Shown piece after piece: positions 43,146 to 53,993 of a DNA stretch of 64,000 bases. Origin of the DNA: Ashinkailepas kermadecensis (Eukaryota > Arthropoda > Thecostraca > Neolepadidae); assembly GCA_034440615.1 (NCBI GenBank), contig JAOTOM010005183.1, positions 1,368,001 to 1,432,000 on the forward strand, given 5' to 3'. Every line of letters starts with the position of its first letter. Position 1 is the stretch's first letter. The notes below the pieces were generated by a model. That model did not search any database, had not been told where the DNA came from, and was given only the letters and a program-made list of their open reading frames with translations. The translations under genes and the position numbers were made by a program.

Positions 43146-46090
43146 ATGGGTGGTGGTGATTCTGACGCGGCTGCGGTAGCGAACCCTGAAGTGGATGCGC
43201 TTACCCGCATGCTACAGCAGCAGCTAGATATGGCCGAAGCTTCTGCTCGGCGCGAGGAACGGCTCACGGCATTGCTGGAGCGGTTCTGTCCGAACCCCGC
43301 CGGTCACCCTCCCGCTGCCGTGGGCGACGTCCCGGCCGGTGCACCGGTTCCTGCGGCTGCGGCTACTGGTGTACGACCTCGGGTCCGGATGCCGGCTGCG
43401 GGCACGCCTATTCCCCACCTAGCCTCCTCCGCCACGCTCATGGAATTTGAGGCGTGGAAGCAGAAATTCGAAGGATACTGCCTGCTCACGCACGTTCCCG
43501 ATTTGACGCCGGAAGAGCAAAAAGCGGCCCTGCTGGCAGTGCTCGACGACGATTGGGCGCGCGTCGTTCGTTTCGGGCTGCCGGTCGCAGCGGACGCCAG
43601 CATGACTGACGTCATCACGGCGATGTACACCCACCTTCGGCGACAGAGGAACGTGGTAATAGACCGGCGCGACTTCAGCTGTCGTTTCCAGCAGGCTGGC
43701 GAGTCCGTCGACGACTACATCTGCTCCCTCAAAGAGATTGCATCGTGTTGCAATTTCTGCACCCACTGCACCGACGATCGATATCGCGATCATCTCGTCG
43801 TCGGCACCAACGACGGCGACGCTCGGCGTCGGATGCTGGAAGCACCTGACCTCACTTTCCAGAAGGCGTTGGACATTTGCCGTGCCTCTGAGTCTGCCTC
43901 ACACAATAGTTCGGCGATTCGCGGCCCCCTGGAGCCAACAGTGAACCGGGTATCCCGTTACAGAAGAGACCGCAGTCGACGCCGGTCCAACAGTGCTGAA
44001 CCCGTGACAACTGCCCGGTGCCTTCGGTGTGGAGCGGCACAGCATCGCGGCTCCCGGGAGTGCCCGGCCCTCGGTCGCACCTGCAATAATTGCCGTGCAG
44101 TGGGTCATTTTGCCGCGGTGTGCCGCGGCCGGGCGAACGGCGGTGATCAGCGGCGCGCGGCTAGTTCTTCTCGTGGCCGCCAGGGTACGCCAGCCGGCCG
44201 GCCTCGCGGCGCACGCACCGCGCGCAGCGACACCCGTGACCGCCGCGACAGCTCAGCTTACCGGCCGCGCCGCCAGGTGTCAGCGGTTGCTGCGGACGAT
44301 GTCTGCGATGAATTCTCGCCTAACTTTTGTGATGGCGATGAACTGCAGCTGATGAACATTCGCCTATCAGATGTGCGACTGCAAGGCGTCTCTGCTACGC
44401 GGTCCCCGCAGATACCGCTCCGTCTACATCGGCACGATGGCAGCACAGTGACGAGTATCTGGACGCCGGACACGGGTGCCGAGACATCAGCGGTATCTCT
44501 GAAGCACGCTGAGGCTTTGGGTGTGTCGCGCAAAGATCTCCATCCGTCTACAACTACTCTGTGGACGGCGGATGGCCGAAAAATGCAGTGTATCGGCACA
44601 TGTGATCTGACGCTGCAGCTGGGGGACGTTACACGCAGAGTGGAGGTTTCGGTGCTCCCATCCCTTCACTCGCCACTTCTGTCGTGGCATGACTGCGTCC
44701 GGCTGGGCATACTTCCGTCAAACTTTCCGCAGCAGATTCGCCGCATGGAGAATGGCAGATCAGCGAGTGCCGACCTGGCCAGTGCCCCTGCCTCGGGGAA
44801 GCGACGCGTGGACTCCGTCGCTAACGGCCGGCGTGTCGACTCCTGCGCTGCCCCCGGCAGCAGGATACCGGTGCCGACAACACGACGCGCTCCTTGTTCC
44901 GACAAGCTCAGCGGACCACCAACCTGCAGTGGTGGCACCCCTTCCGCGCGTCAATGGCAAGAACATTTCGAGGCTTTGAAGGCGGAGTTTCCGCGTGTAT
45001 TTGACATGAAGGCGAAGCTGCGGAAGATGAAGGGGAACCCCATGAAGATAGAGCTGACGAACAACGCTGTCCCCTACACCCTGACGACGGCCCGCATCAT
45101 ACCGTTTTGCTGGAGGGAGGATGTTCGAAGTCAGCTGGACGAGCTGCTGGACAAGGACGTAATAGAGCCGGTTGAGCATCCGACGCCCTGGTGCCATGCT
45201 CTCGTCCCAGTTCCGAAGAGAACTCCAGACGGCGCAGTATCCGGTTGTCGCCTCACAGTCGACTTCACCAAGCTGAACCGCTTCGTGAAGAGACCCGTGC
45301 ATCCCGCTCGCATACCCCACGATGCGGTGGCATCGATCCCGCCGGGAGCCACCTTCTTCACCAAGCTTGACTGCACGGCCGGGTACCATCAGGTGAAAAT
45401 CCGCGACGAGGATCGTGACCTCACGTGTTTTATCACACCGTGGGGGCGCTACCGCTACAAGAGGGCACCCATGGGCATCAACTGCTCTGGAGACGTGTAC
45501 AACAACCGCGGTGACGTTGGGATGGGCAACATCCCCAACACGGTACACGTGGTGGATGACTGGTTGGCGTATGACTCCGCCTACGCTGCACACGTGCGCC
45601 ACGTCTGGGAAATAATCAAGAAGTGTGACGAGCTGGGCATCACTTTGAACCCGGATAAATGTGTGTTTGCAGAAGAGAAAGTTGAGTTCTGCGGCTTCTC
45701 CGTCAGCTCAGCCGGCTACACCGTCGATGGCAAGAAGTTGCGCGCCATCAAGGATTACCCTCAGCCCAGCAGTATCACAGATCTGCGATCGTTTCTGGGC
45801 CTGGTCAACCAGCTCGGAGCTTTCTCAGACGAGATAGCGGCGGCCGCTGAGCCGCTGAGACAGCTGCTCCGGCCCCGCAACGTCTGGATGTGGACGTCTG
45901 CCCACTCGGAGGCGTTCACCAACGTCAAGGCTGCGCTGGTGTCCCCGCCCGTGCTCGATTTCTTCGACCCGCGGCGGCGGACGGTGCTGGAGACCGACGC
46001 GGCACGCACCGGCGGACTGGGCTTCTGCCTGCGACAGCGAGACGATGCTGGACGGTGGCGACTGATCCAGTGTGGTTCACGTTTTCTGAC
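43146..46090 (+). CDS. Ty3/gypsy Gag-Pol, uninterrupted but 3'-truncated in RNase H
   Basis: A single frame with Gag and Pol fused. There are two zinc knuckles at residues 292-306 (CX2CX4HX5C) and 313-326 (CX2CX4HX4C) after an Arg/Ser-rich stretch. The protease motif DTGAE is near residue 441. RT blocks are RLTVDFTKLNRFVKRP and FTKLDCTAGYHQVKI, with catalytic VVDDW near 802. RNase H starts at LETDAARTGGLG near 950. After RFLTD (about 46087) the sequence switches to Penelope-type repeat, so RNase H is cut and integrase and the 3' LTR are missing. Absence of stops over ~980 codons suggests a young copy. Confidence 0.9.
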
Positions 46091-46200
46091 GGACAACTCA
46101 GCACCTGGTATATTGAAGGTCGTATATAGATTTTACTTACACACAATGTCTAAAACCCAGGAGCATCTAAGAGCCATTCTTCGTTATATTAAACTATGTA
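46087..46200 (+). mobile_element. Penelope-type terminal fragment truncating the gypsy element
   Basis: CAACTCAGCACC, TGGTATATTGAAGGTCGTAT and ACACACAATGTCTAAAACCC match the right arm of the 38356-38523 palindrome and the inverted end at 41005-41060. The stretch TCTAAAACCCAGGAGCATCT is shared with 38522-38541. Confidence 0.82.
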
Positions 46201-46324
46201 TTTATATTCAATGTCAAATCCTTCCCACGGGAGCTTCGCTGGCGTGGCAGCACGTGCGCCCTATATCATTTTCAACCGGTGAATGTGCCTGAATCAAACT
46301 CGCCGATTGATCGATGGATTTCGA

Positions 46325-46473
46325 AGGTGCTTTGGCAAGAACTATTTGGCTGTTATCGCACAAATGCTGCACTGTAATTGGTTCAATTAGTGCGCGCACC
46401 GATACAAAACTGATATCGATCACGATCGTCACGCGCGTCATATATGTAGCTAAACGACACCCCAGCAGCTGAC
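46325..46473 (-). repeat. Right arm of the 150 bp inverted repeat
   Basis: Inverted counterpart of 40788-40940. On both sides the arm is followed, towards the cluster, by the same CATTGTGTGTAA...GACCTTCAATATACC Penelope terminal motif. Confidence 0.82.
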
Positions 46474-47788
46474 GTTATTGTACAACCTGACTCGATAGAC
46501 CTTGGTGGAGCCCAAGGCCCAAGTCCTATTGAGTTGGTGGAGCCCAAAGCCCAAGGCCTATCGAGGGTGGAGCCATTGGGACGATTAGATTTTACACAAA
46601 ATGCGGCACGAACATTTCGCGTACAAGCCATCTCCCCCTGGCCAATTCCTATATCGCAAAAGGCATATAAAGTTTTACCTCTGTTCAATAGTAATGCTCT
46701 CGACTTTCTGAAGCTGGTATATAATTGCACCAAGGCCCTTAACCCACATTACACCAGGTGAAACGAATTCACCGACACAGCATTAATATTTCATCTTTCA
46801 GAGGAAAAACTTTCAATATCCCCGCCCCCCCCCCCAACAAAAAAAATCCGATAAAAAGCCCACCACTTGCGGAATAGCCGTCGAAATCTCTTGATTGTAT
46901 CCCTTTATCTCACTACCTTGTGCTGCCAAATTGTTTTGGATGACTTCTGCTTCAGAAGAAAACATGACATCTTTTTTTCACGGTGTGCTCCGGACGTAGG
47001 CCGGTCAGGGTTTTGCTCAAGGCTCTGCACAAATTAAGATATATGGTGTCACAGCTTGGTTGATGCGGCTCTGCCACGCTTTGTATGGTTTATCGTTTTA
47101 ACGGACATCGGGAGGTACCTATCTAGGTAGGCACTGTGACGACTTCTTCACACAGGCAAGTATTTAGAGCTATCTTATCGGGTGAAATGAATACGAAACC
47201 AGGGAACTGAACATTTTCCGTGGTAGGATTCCGGTGCTCACCCTGGGGTCTGCTCACTATATTTGAGCAGATTGTGCTCAAGTCCTGAACTTCATGTTGC
47301 CACAACAACAGCATACTACCACCAAGGTCGGCAGTCTGATTTTGTGTTGTCTAGGGGGAGGGTGTTCTCCCCGGTCCTTGTTTTTCTGTTGTCGATATCC
47401 TCTGAAATCTCCTGATCTGATGTCATAAAGTAACATGAGGGAGTTCAGAGCTATTCCTAGCATTGGCGCCGCCACAGTTTTTTTTTCTTCCATGGGGGTT
47501 GTGAGCTTTTTTAGTCTTCTCTTCATGCAACACCGAAGGCGTGATATGAAGTTTCACCAATGTTTTTTAGGGATGTCTCTCATTTCCCCATATACCAAAG
47601 GCGTGATGTTAAATTTCACCGATGTTTGGAGGTATGTCTCTCATTTCCCCCTATAAGGGGAAATAGGAAAATCCCTCTCATTTCGCCCTATGTGGTGATG
47701 GGGACGTCCGTATTTCTTAACTATCCTTGCTATGCATGCTGGCGAAGTAGCAAGTCATGTTCTCACCGGTGACGCCGGACGACCCCAA
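46474..47788 (+). other. Intergenic, small repeats only
   Basis: GGTGGAGCCCAA is duplicated at about 46504 and 46540. GATTGGGACGATTAGATTTT-like sequence near 46577 resembles 40454-40475. A ~63 bp tandem pair lies at about 47535-47655 (AAGGCGTGAT twice). No gene. Confidence 0.45.
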
Positions 47789-47798
47789 CGAGACGAGG

Positions 47799-48138
47799 GT
47801 AATCTTCAAGTATTACCCCTCACACTTACTTTATATCAACAATGCATCCGAGTCACCGTCAGCTGACTGCCAGTCAGCTGTTGGTGACGTCACTCGAACA
47901 TACAGAGGGGAGGGTGTGCAGATGCTATTTCACGATGGTGAAAACCTAACCTAACCTGACCTGACCTGACCCTTATAAATATTCCTGGTAACGCCCTTGG
48001 ATCATTCAGTGCACCCAGCTGCGGGGGTGTCGGTACATTTGAGTGACGTCACCAACAGCTGACTGGCAGTCAGCTGACGATGGCTTGGATACATTGTTGA
48101 GATAAAATAAGTGTGAGGGGTAATACTTGAAGAATACC
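47799..48138. mobile_element. 340 bp foldback MITE, ~110 bp TIRs, 9 bp TSD (Mutator-like)
   Basis: Left arm 47799-47905 and right arm 48035-48138 are inverted repeats beginning GGTAWTCTTCAAGTATTACC. CGAGACGAG flanks both ends (47790-47798 and 48139-48147). Each arm contains a perfect 21 bp palindrome (CAGCTGACTG, one base, its complement) at 47860-47880 and 48056-48076. The loop has CCTAA/CCTGA repeats at about 47946-47971. Confidence 0.9.
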
Positions 48139-48147
48139 CGAGACGAG

Positions 48148-49434
48148 TTTGTCATAAAGTCATAAAGTGTTAAGGCTTAATAAGAGCCACAGGAGCCCAT
48201 CTGGGTTAAGCCTATCTAGAAAAGGTACTAGAAATGTACATAGCTCACCCCAATCAATCCCTTATCTCAAGTTCCTAGGGAGCTATATATCCCAGCCTAT
48301 CTAGCACCATTCACTTGCTATTGCATAACACACTCAACAATTACAAACTCCTCCAATCATACCCATTGTGCTACCATAGCCAATCTCATCAGTATCACGT
48401 CCCGAAGGAAGGTGCTGAATCCACTGCTAGGTGCACCCTATATAAAATTGTAAAGCGTTTAGATTTAATAAGAGACCCAAGGGCCCATCCAGTGAAGTCT
48501 GTAAATGGAAGATACCATAAGCCTGGTAAAAAGACCCACCCCAACCATCTCACATCCTGAAGAAACCCGTGCACCAATATCCCACACACCAGTAAGTTGT
48601 CATTCTTACTGTTTGTCAAAGTCCATTTCATACCTAGGCGAGACGGCGCCATCAGCTTCTTCCGGTTGGATGGAGGAGCAGGGGTATAGCTTTGTATGCT
48701 TTTTGTAGGGCGTTTGCCACCCTCCCCCCCCCCCCTCCTCCATGTTGGTTGTTCCGCACCACAATAATTTATACTTTTAACATGGGATCCAATGTAGTAT
48801 GCCCCCTCCAATCCATTTCGGCCCGCTCATTTCCTCAATGTGTTGTGCCCTCCCAATAATTTTCAGAACCTTGTACCTATGGGGGGTGGGACAAACGGTT
48901 CTTCAAATGGCCTCCCGTAATCCAGGACATAACTGTATTTGTCTTGCCTTATACGGGCTTCTTGACCTGGTGCCTTAAAAAAAAATGTAAGGATACCTGT
49001 CAGGCTTTGTGGACTTCTCTTGAGCTCTATGGGATCCAGGAATTTTGATCGGGGTAGGTGGGTACTTGTTCTGGAGGGGCACCATTTTTTTTTATCCGGA
49101 GATGGTGCCATCGACTAAAAAGCTCGTTGAGCGGGGGAGGGGTGCACTCGAACGTCCTGGAGGGGTACCACATGGCTTTCGGGGGCACATGCTCCCGGTC
49201 CCCCTGGATTATGGCAGTCCAGTCAACATGGTGGGACCTCTTGCAAACTGTTTGGGCTATTCGTAAGCTTTTTGGACCTACCACCACCAGGGTCGGCACC
49301 GTCTGTTTCTTCTAGTGGGCGAGGGTCTCTCCAGTCCTTGTTTTTATTTTGTCAGTGCCCTCTGAAATTTGATCTGGTGTCCTCAAGTAACACGAGGGAG
49401 CGCGTGCGGGCTGTCGTTGTTTTTCGTGAACTCT
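48148..49434 (+). other. Intergenic, no gene recognised
   Basis: Two loosely related segments (TTAATAAGAG...CCCATC) lie near 48178 and 48465. G/C-run-rich transposon-like sequence follows. Nothing I can name. Confidence 0.4.
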
Positions 49435-49984
49435 GTCATGACCAGTGGCGTACCGAACGGAGGTATTGAGGGCAGTTGCCCCCCCCCCAGAGAGGTTGTG
49501 GGGCCCCCAAGCAGTGTCCAAATAAGTTGTTCGTTAGGTGCGAGATGTCGAAACGAGTACAGCGTAGGATGTCGAAATTTGCCACAGAAACGATGTCGCT
49601 TAGCATAACTTATCAGTTCTTGAAACACCATTTTGATGCAACAGTGTACTCATGCGTCTACCTGCTTCCTTTTTAAATGCCTAATTTAGGGATAACTATT
49701 TTAGCGATAACAATACAAAATGCCTATAATTAACTAATATTGTATAACAGACAATAGCATAGGTAATCCTCTTACCTGTAATTGTTCTAAGAGATGTTTG
49801 TCACAATCACAACCCGCAATGGTGAGTATAAACATGATTCTTATCAACGAGATGCTGTTAGAAATTAGATATGAAGACTTCATAAAGATTCATCACAAAG
49901 CACGATGTCAATACTTCTTTGGGAGCGATGCAGATGCAGTGCTCAGAAAGTGGCATATTCCACCCTGTCACGAATAATTTATCA

Positions 49985-51530
49985 CTGCTCCCAAGAATCG
50001 CGCCGGTGTTCGTAAAAATTGCGCCAGGTTCCTTAAACATCCCGCTGGGCACCCACAAATCGCACCGGGGCCGCGAAAAATCACATGGGGACAAGTCGCG
50101 CAGGGGCGCGTGAAAACGACGTTGGGGGCTTCGAAAAATGGGACCGGGCCCTCTGAAAATACCGCTGTGGTTCCAAAAGACACACGCGGACCCCCGAAAA
50201 CCACTGGGGCCTCAAGAGGTTGGGCCGGGCCCCTAAAAATCATGTTGGGAGCCCAAGAAGTTTCGCCGAGGCCTCTAAAGATGACGTTGGGGCCCAAAAA
50301 GCCCAGGGCCACTGAAAGTCACCCCGAAGGGCCAAAGGGCCGGGATCCTTGAAAATCGCGCCTCGGGGTGAGATCAGATCGACCAGATGCACCGGTATCG
50401 CGGTGGGATCGACGAATCGCTGTCAGACACTCAGGCGCTATCGGGGCCTCAAAAGTATCATCGGGACCACCCAAGAAATGAAGCAGGAGTAACGGAAAAA
50501 ACCAGTCCGGGCACGGAAAATCACTCGTGGTCCCATTAATCACTCCATAAGCCCTCAAGACATGTTGGGTCCCCAAAACGTGTCGAGGCTACTAAAACTC
50601 GCGCTTTGGAGCACAACAAATGACGACGGAGCCCAAAACATCGCACTTATACAAAAAAAAAGTCGCGTCACTGCCCTTGAAAATCACACTGGGGGCCCAA
50701 AACGTCGCGCCGGAGCCCTACAAGTCGTAACTGGCTTTCCAAAAATCAATTCCTCCGGAATGTCACTGCGGCCACATAAATTACGTCTAAGACTCAAAAA
50801 GCGAGTCGGACCCCGAAAAGAAGAGTGTTGAGACACCGAAAGAAATGCACCAGGAGCCCGAAAAACGTACGGGAGCTCGAAAAGTCGCGGCGGGACACAA
50901 CAATATGGCGCCGGAGGTCCGAACAATCAGGACGGAACTCGGACTTTAAAAATTCAGAAGTCAACAAAAATTGCGTCCAGATAAGAAAACTGGCGTCGGG
51001 TCCGCAGAACCACGCGCCTGGGCCCAAGAGGTCGTGCCGGGCCCTCTTGAAATCGCACTGGAGTCCCAAAAATCGCACTGTGGCCCACAATTGTGCGTCA
51101 GAAGCGTAAGTAAACACAGCGGGACCCTAAGAGCACAACGGGAGGCCGAAAATGCACCGGGCCCTCCAAAGTGTACCGAGTCTCGCAAAAAGCGGCAAGG
51201 CCTTAAAGCCTAAGTTGCAGCCCTGAATAAACACACCGGAGCCCCTCAAAGCACATGGAGGCCTAAAAACAGACTGGAGCCCTCAACAATCGATATGGTC
51301 CTCAACAAGGAACAAACAGGCCGGTCACTAAATGAATACATCCGGGTCCTCGAAAACGCCCCGGTACCTAAAAATATCGTCGATGCGCAAAAAGCAACAG
51401 AACTAAAAACGAGTCGAGGTCTAAAAAATGTGCCGGGCCCTTAACACAAATTAGCTGGAGCCCTACAACACATCCGTAGACGACGGGAAAACGCAACGGG
51501 TCCCCCTCCCCCAAAAAGAAAACCTAGCTA
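49985..51530 (+). repeat. Degenerate ~21-22 bp satellite
   Basis: Alternating A-rich and G/C-rich blocks of the type CCCCTAAAAATC-GCGCCGGG recur every 20-23 bases with high divergence (for example near 50030, 50120, 50165, 50230, 50290, 51060). It lies inside the hAT-like element. Confidence 0.78.
50381..50439 (+). pseudogene. 59 bp copy of IFT57 exon 1 sequence
   Basis: GACCAGATGCACCGGTATCG through CAGACACTCAGGCGCT is identical to 54966-55024 except for one base (A instead of C at 50416). In the gene it encodes DQMHRYRGGIDDSLSDTQA. It is flanked on both sides by the ~21 bp satellite and is not an exon here. Confidence 0.93.
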
Positions 51531-52194
51531 GGGCCTCGGTTCGGTAGCCAACCCGGGAGCGTATTAAAAAAAAGAAGATAAGGTGCATCAATGCTCAGCG
51601 CGTATCCGGATTTCTTGACCACCAGAAAATGTTGCAAGAAGAGAACTAACCATCGAATTAAATTTATCGACTTTTCCCAGCGAACGATTCGAAGCATTCG
51701 ACACGTCAAATATGGTACAAGACTATCATGTGGCAGCAATTAACAAGACGTAGACCTAGCAGAAAACGGAGAATAGCACGAAGTGTGGCGAATGCGCTGA
51801 ATGCGCAGGGCGGGTGTACGCGTGCACGAACGTTGGCGTTTTGGCGACCGGCGTTATTAACTGGGATGCCTGAAATTGGAAGATTTAAAATTTTGAAGTA
51901 ATTTGTACGGGTGTAGTTTCAGCAGTTTAAGATGACTTGTCAAAGGATACAAAATCAAAACTCGAACAGGATGGGAGGGGTAGTTAGGGTTGAAATCCAG
52001 TAACTCAGAAACGATGGTATTAGATTGAGCCCCCTTTATATGACAATAAAGTTGGTCACTAATTATGTTCTTGAAAAAAATGGTCTCTTGAAAAATAGTG
52101 ATGGAAATCCGGTGGCTTTTGAAAATGCGGGTAGGTAGGCGCCCTACAAATCCGTTTTCACCCTCCCCTAGCGCAAATCCTGGGTTCGCTACTG

Positions 52195-53993
52195 GTCATG
52201 ACTAATAAACCACATATTATAGGATCTCAAGGTAGCATGTTTGGCCTGCTGACGAGTGTTTGGGCTTTCCGTGAGCTCCAGGAGCCTTCAGTCACGACTA
52301 GCGGGCTTCATGATCTGGAACCACCAGACAACGTTATTGGGGTCTCCCGCCGGGCTTTGCGTCGTTGTCGTGAGCTCTATGGGAGTGTCATCAATCAAGA
52401 ATAATGGGTCTCTTGAGTTTTAGTCTCCGAAGCGAATGGATACCGTAAATCGAAATAATAATAAATGCTGATGGCCAGGGGCGGCACAACGTGGAGATGT
52501 ATCCCCACACGTTGTCACGTTTAACATTACGCCTATGGGCGTTGCATGGAAGAATGAACTAAAAAACGAGCATGCCCTCCCCCTCATCAAAGTTCGTGGC
52601 GCCGCTCATGCTTATGGACCTCTTGTTCTTGGATTTCGTGATTGCTGTTCTTGACTTCGTATTTCGAACAACATCACAGGATCCTCTGCCGGGCCCTGTT
52701 TTTTTTTCGTGGGTCCTATGAGCTTCCTATAAGTACTAATGGTATGCTCTTGTGCCTCAGAACAACATCGTGGTACTCCTTACCGGGTGTTGGATCTTTT
52801 CGTGGCATCTTCCGAGACCTCCCTGCCAATGCTAGGGGCATTGCCTGGATCCTCAATACAACATGATTAGTCCTCTCAAGTGTTGGGGCTTCTTTGTGAT
52901 TTAGAGAGTAGTGTCTATACAGCTGAGGCCAATTGATAGGCTGATCGAGTTCACCAAGAACGTCGCAGATGTGGGAGAATTTTCGTCTGCCGCTATGACT
53001 CGCGAAGAAAAGTTATGTTTTTATAGAACGATGCATGTTCCTTCCCGAGCAATTTCTAAAGTTAGTCAGATGGTAGCAAACGTGCAACGCGTCGAGGGCG
53101 TTGACTAGGCATGTGGAAGAGATGAAGGAATGGAGCGACGCAGGTGAGTCAGTGCGATTGTAACTTGATTGCCACTCCTCAATGGGGTAGGTACGTGGGA
53201 GTCTCACGTCATGCACTTGTCGAAAGAACGCCAAAGTTTTTTGCCGAGAGCGGAAAGGTGTCCATCGATGTGCATTATTTATGCGGAGATGGGCGGCTAC
53301 TTCTAGCATTTTCTGTCCTAATAATGCCGTAGAAGTCAGATTTAAGTTCCAACAGTTACCACAATTATCAACAAGTTGAACTGTTCCTGTGGGGTTGACG
53401 AGTTCAGACAATTCAAAATGCGTATTTACTTAAAAGATACACTAGCAAGCTTGAAATTATCTCCAAATTATTGGACAGTAATGAAGAGATGGCGGTACAG
53501 CGGTGTAGACCATCATTCGCATCAGTGGAAAGCATGGCTGTAATTTCCCTACTGCAAACTATGATATCTATAATACTTGCCGATTCCATAATTGCACCTG
53601 TCTTGTGTATTTGCACGTGCCCCTATTAAGCATTATAACGCATAACGTAGGGATTTAATTCCCCTTTGCATCGGCCTGCAATTGTATCCGGTGTTGATTT
53701 TCATCTCAAATTGATCAATAATGCCCTCATTCTCTTATACTGTGATTACCTGTCGTATGTGCAGCGCACATGCATACAAAGGCATGATCTTAGGAAGAAA
53801 CCTTCCCACAAATTTATTTCTAGTGACTTCTGCAATGTTTACCCACAAATTGGTTTCGCGTGAGTCCATCTTTTCGGCGATGCCATTCTCAACTCTTTTT
53901 TTTAAACAGGAAAGTGATGAATTTCCCTGGTACATATTTATATGCACACCTAAATTATGTTCTGTTCGTTTGTTCGTAGATTTGAAGGGTAAA
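52195..53993 (+). other. Intergenic region upstream of IFT57
   Basis: Transposon-like debris to about 52870 (repeated 'GTGAGCTC', 'GGGTCTC' phrases), then AT-rich unique sequence. The IFT57 promoter or 5' UTR should lie in the last few hundred bases, but I see no clear TATA or initiator. Confidence 0.4.

Larger units (their letters stand above)
49443..52194. mobile_element. 2.75 kb hAT-like non-autonomous element carrying an IFT57 exon fragment
   Basis: The left end reads CAGTGGCGTACC and the right end, inverted, CAGTAGCGAACC. GTCATGAC flanks both sides (49435-49442 and 52195-52202), an 8 bp duplication fitting nTnnnnAn. The terminal motif resembles that of the MITE at 36127. The interior has no transposase. 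It holds a degenerate ~21 bp satellite and a 59 bp copy of IFT57 coding sequence. Confidence 0.82.

Noticed and set aside
52475..52530. Possible further hAT end (AGGGGCGGCACAACG)
   Set aside because: No matching opposite end or target duplication found.
53721..53993. 5' extension of the IFT57 frame
   Set aside because: It is open but AT-rich, unlike IFT57, and the ATG at 53994 has better context and is followed by the conserved part.
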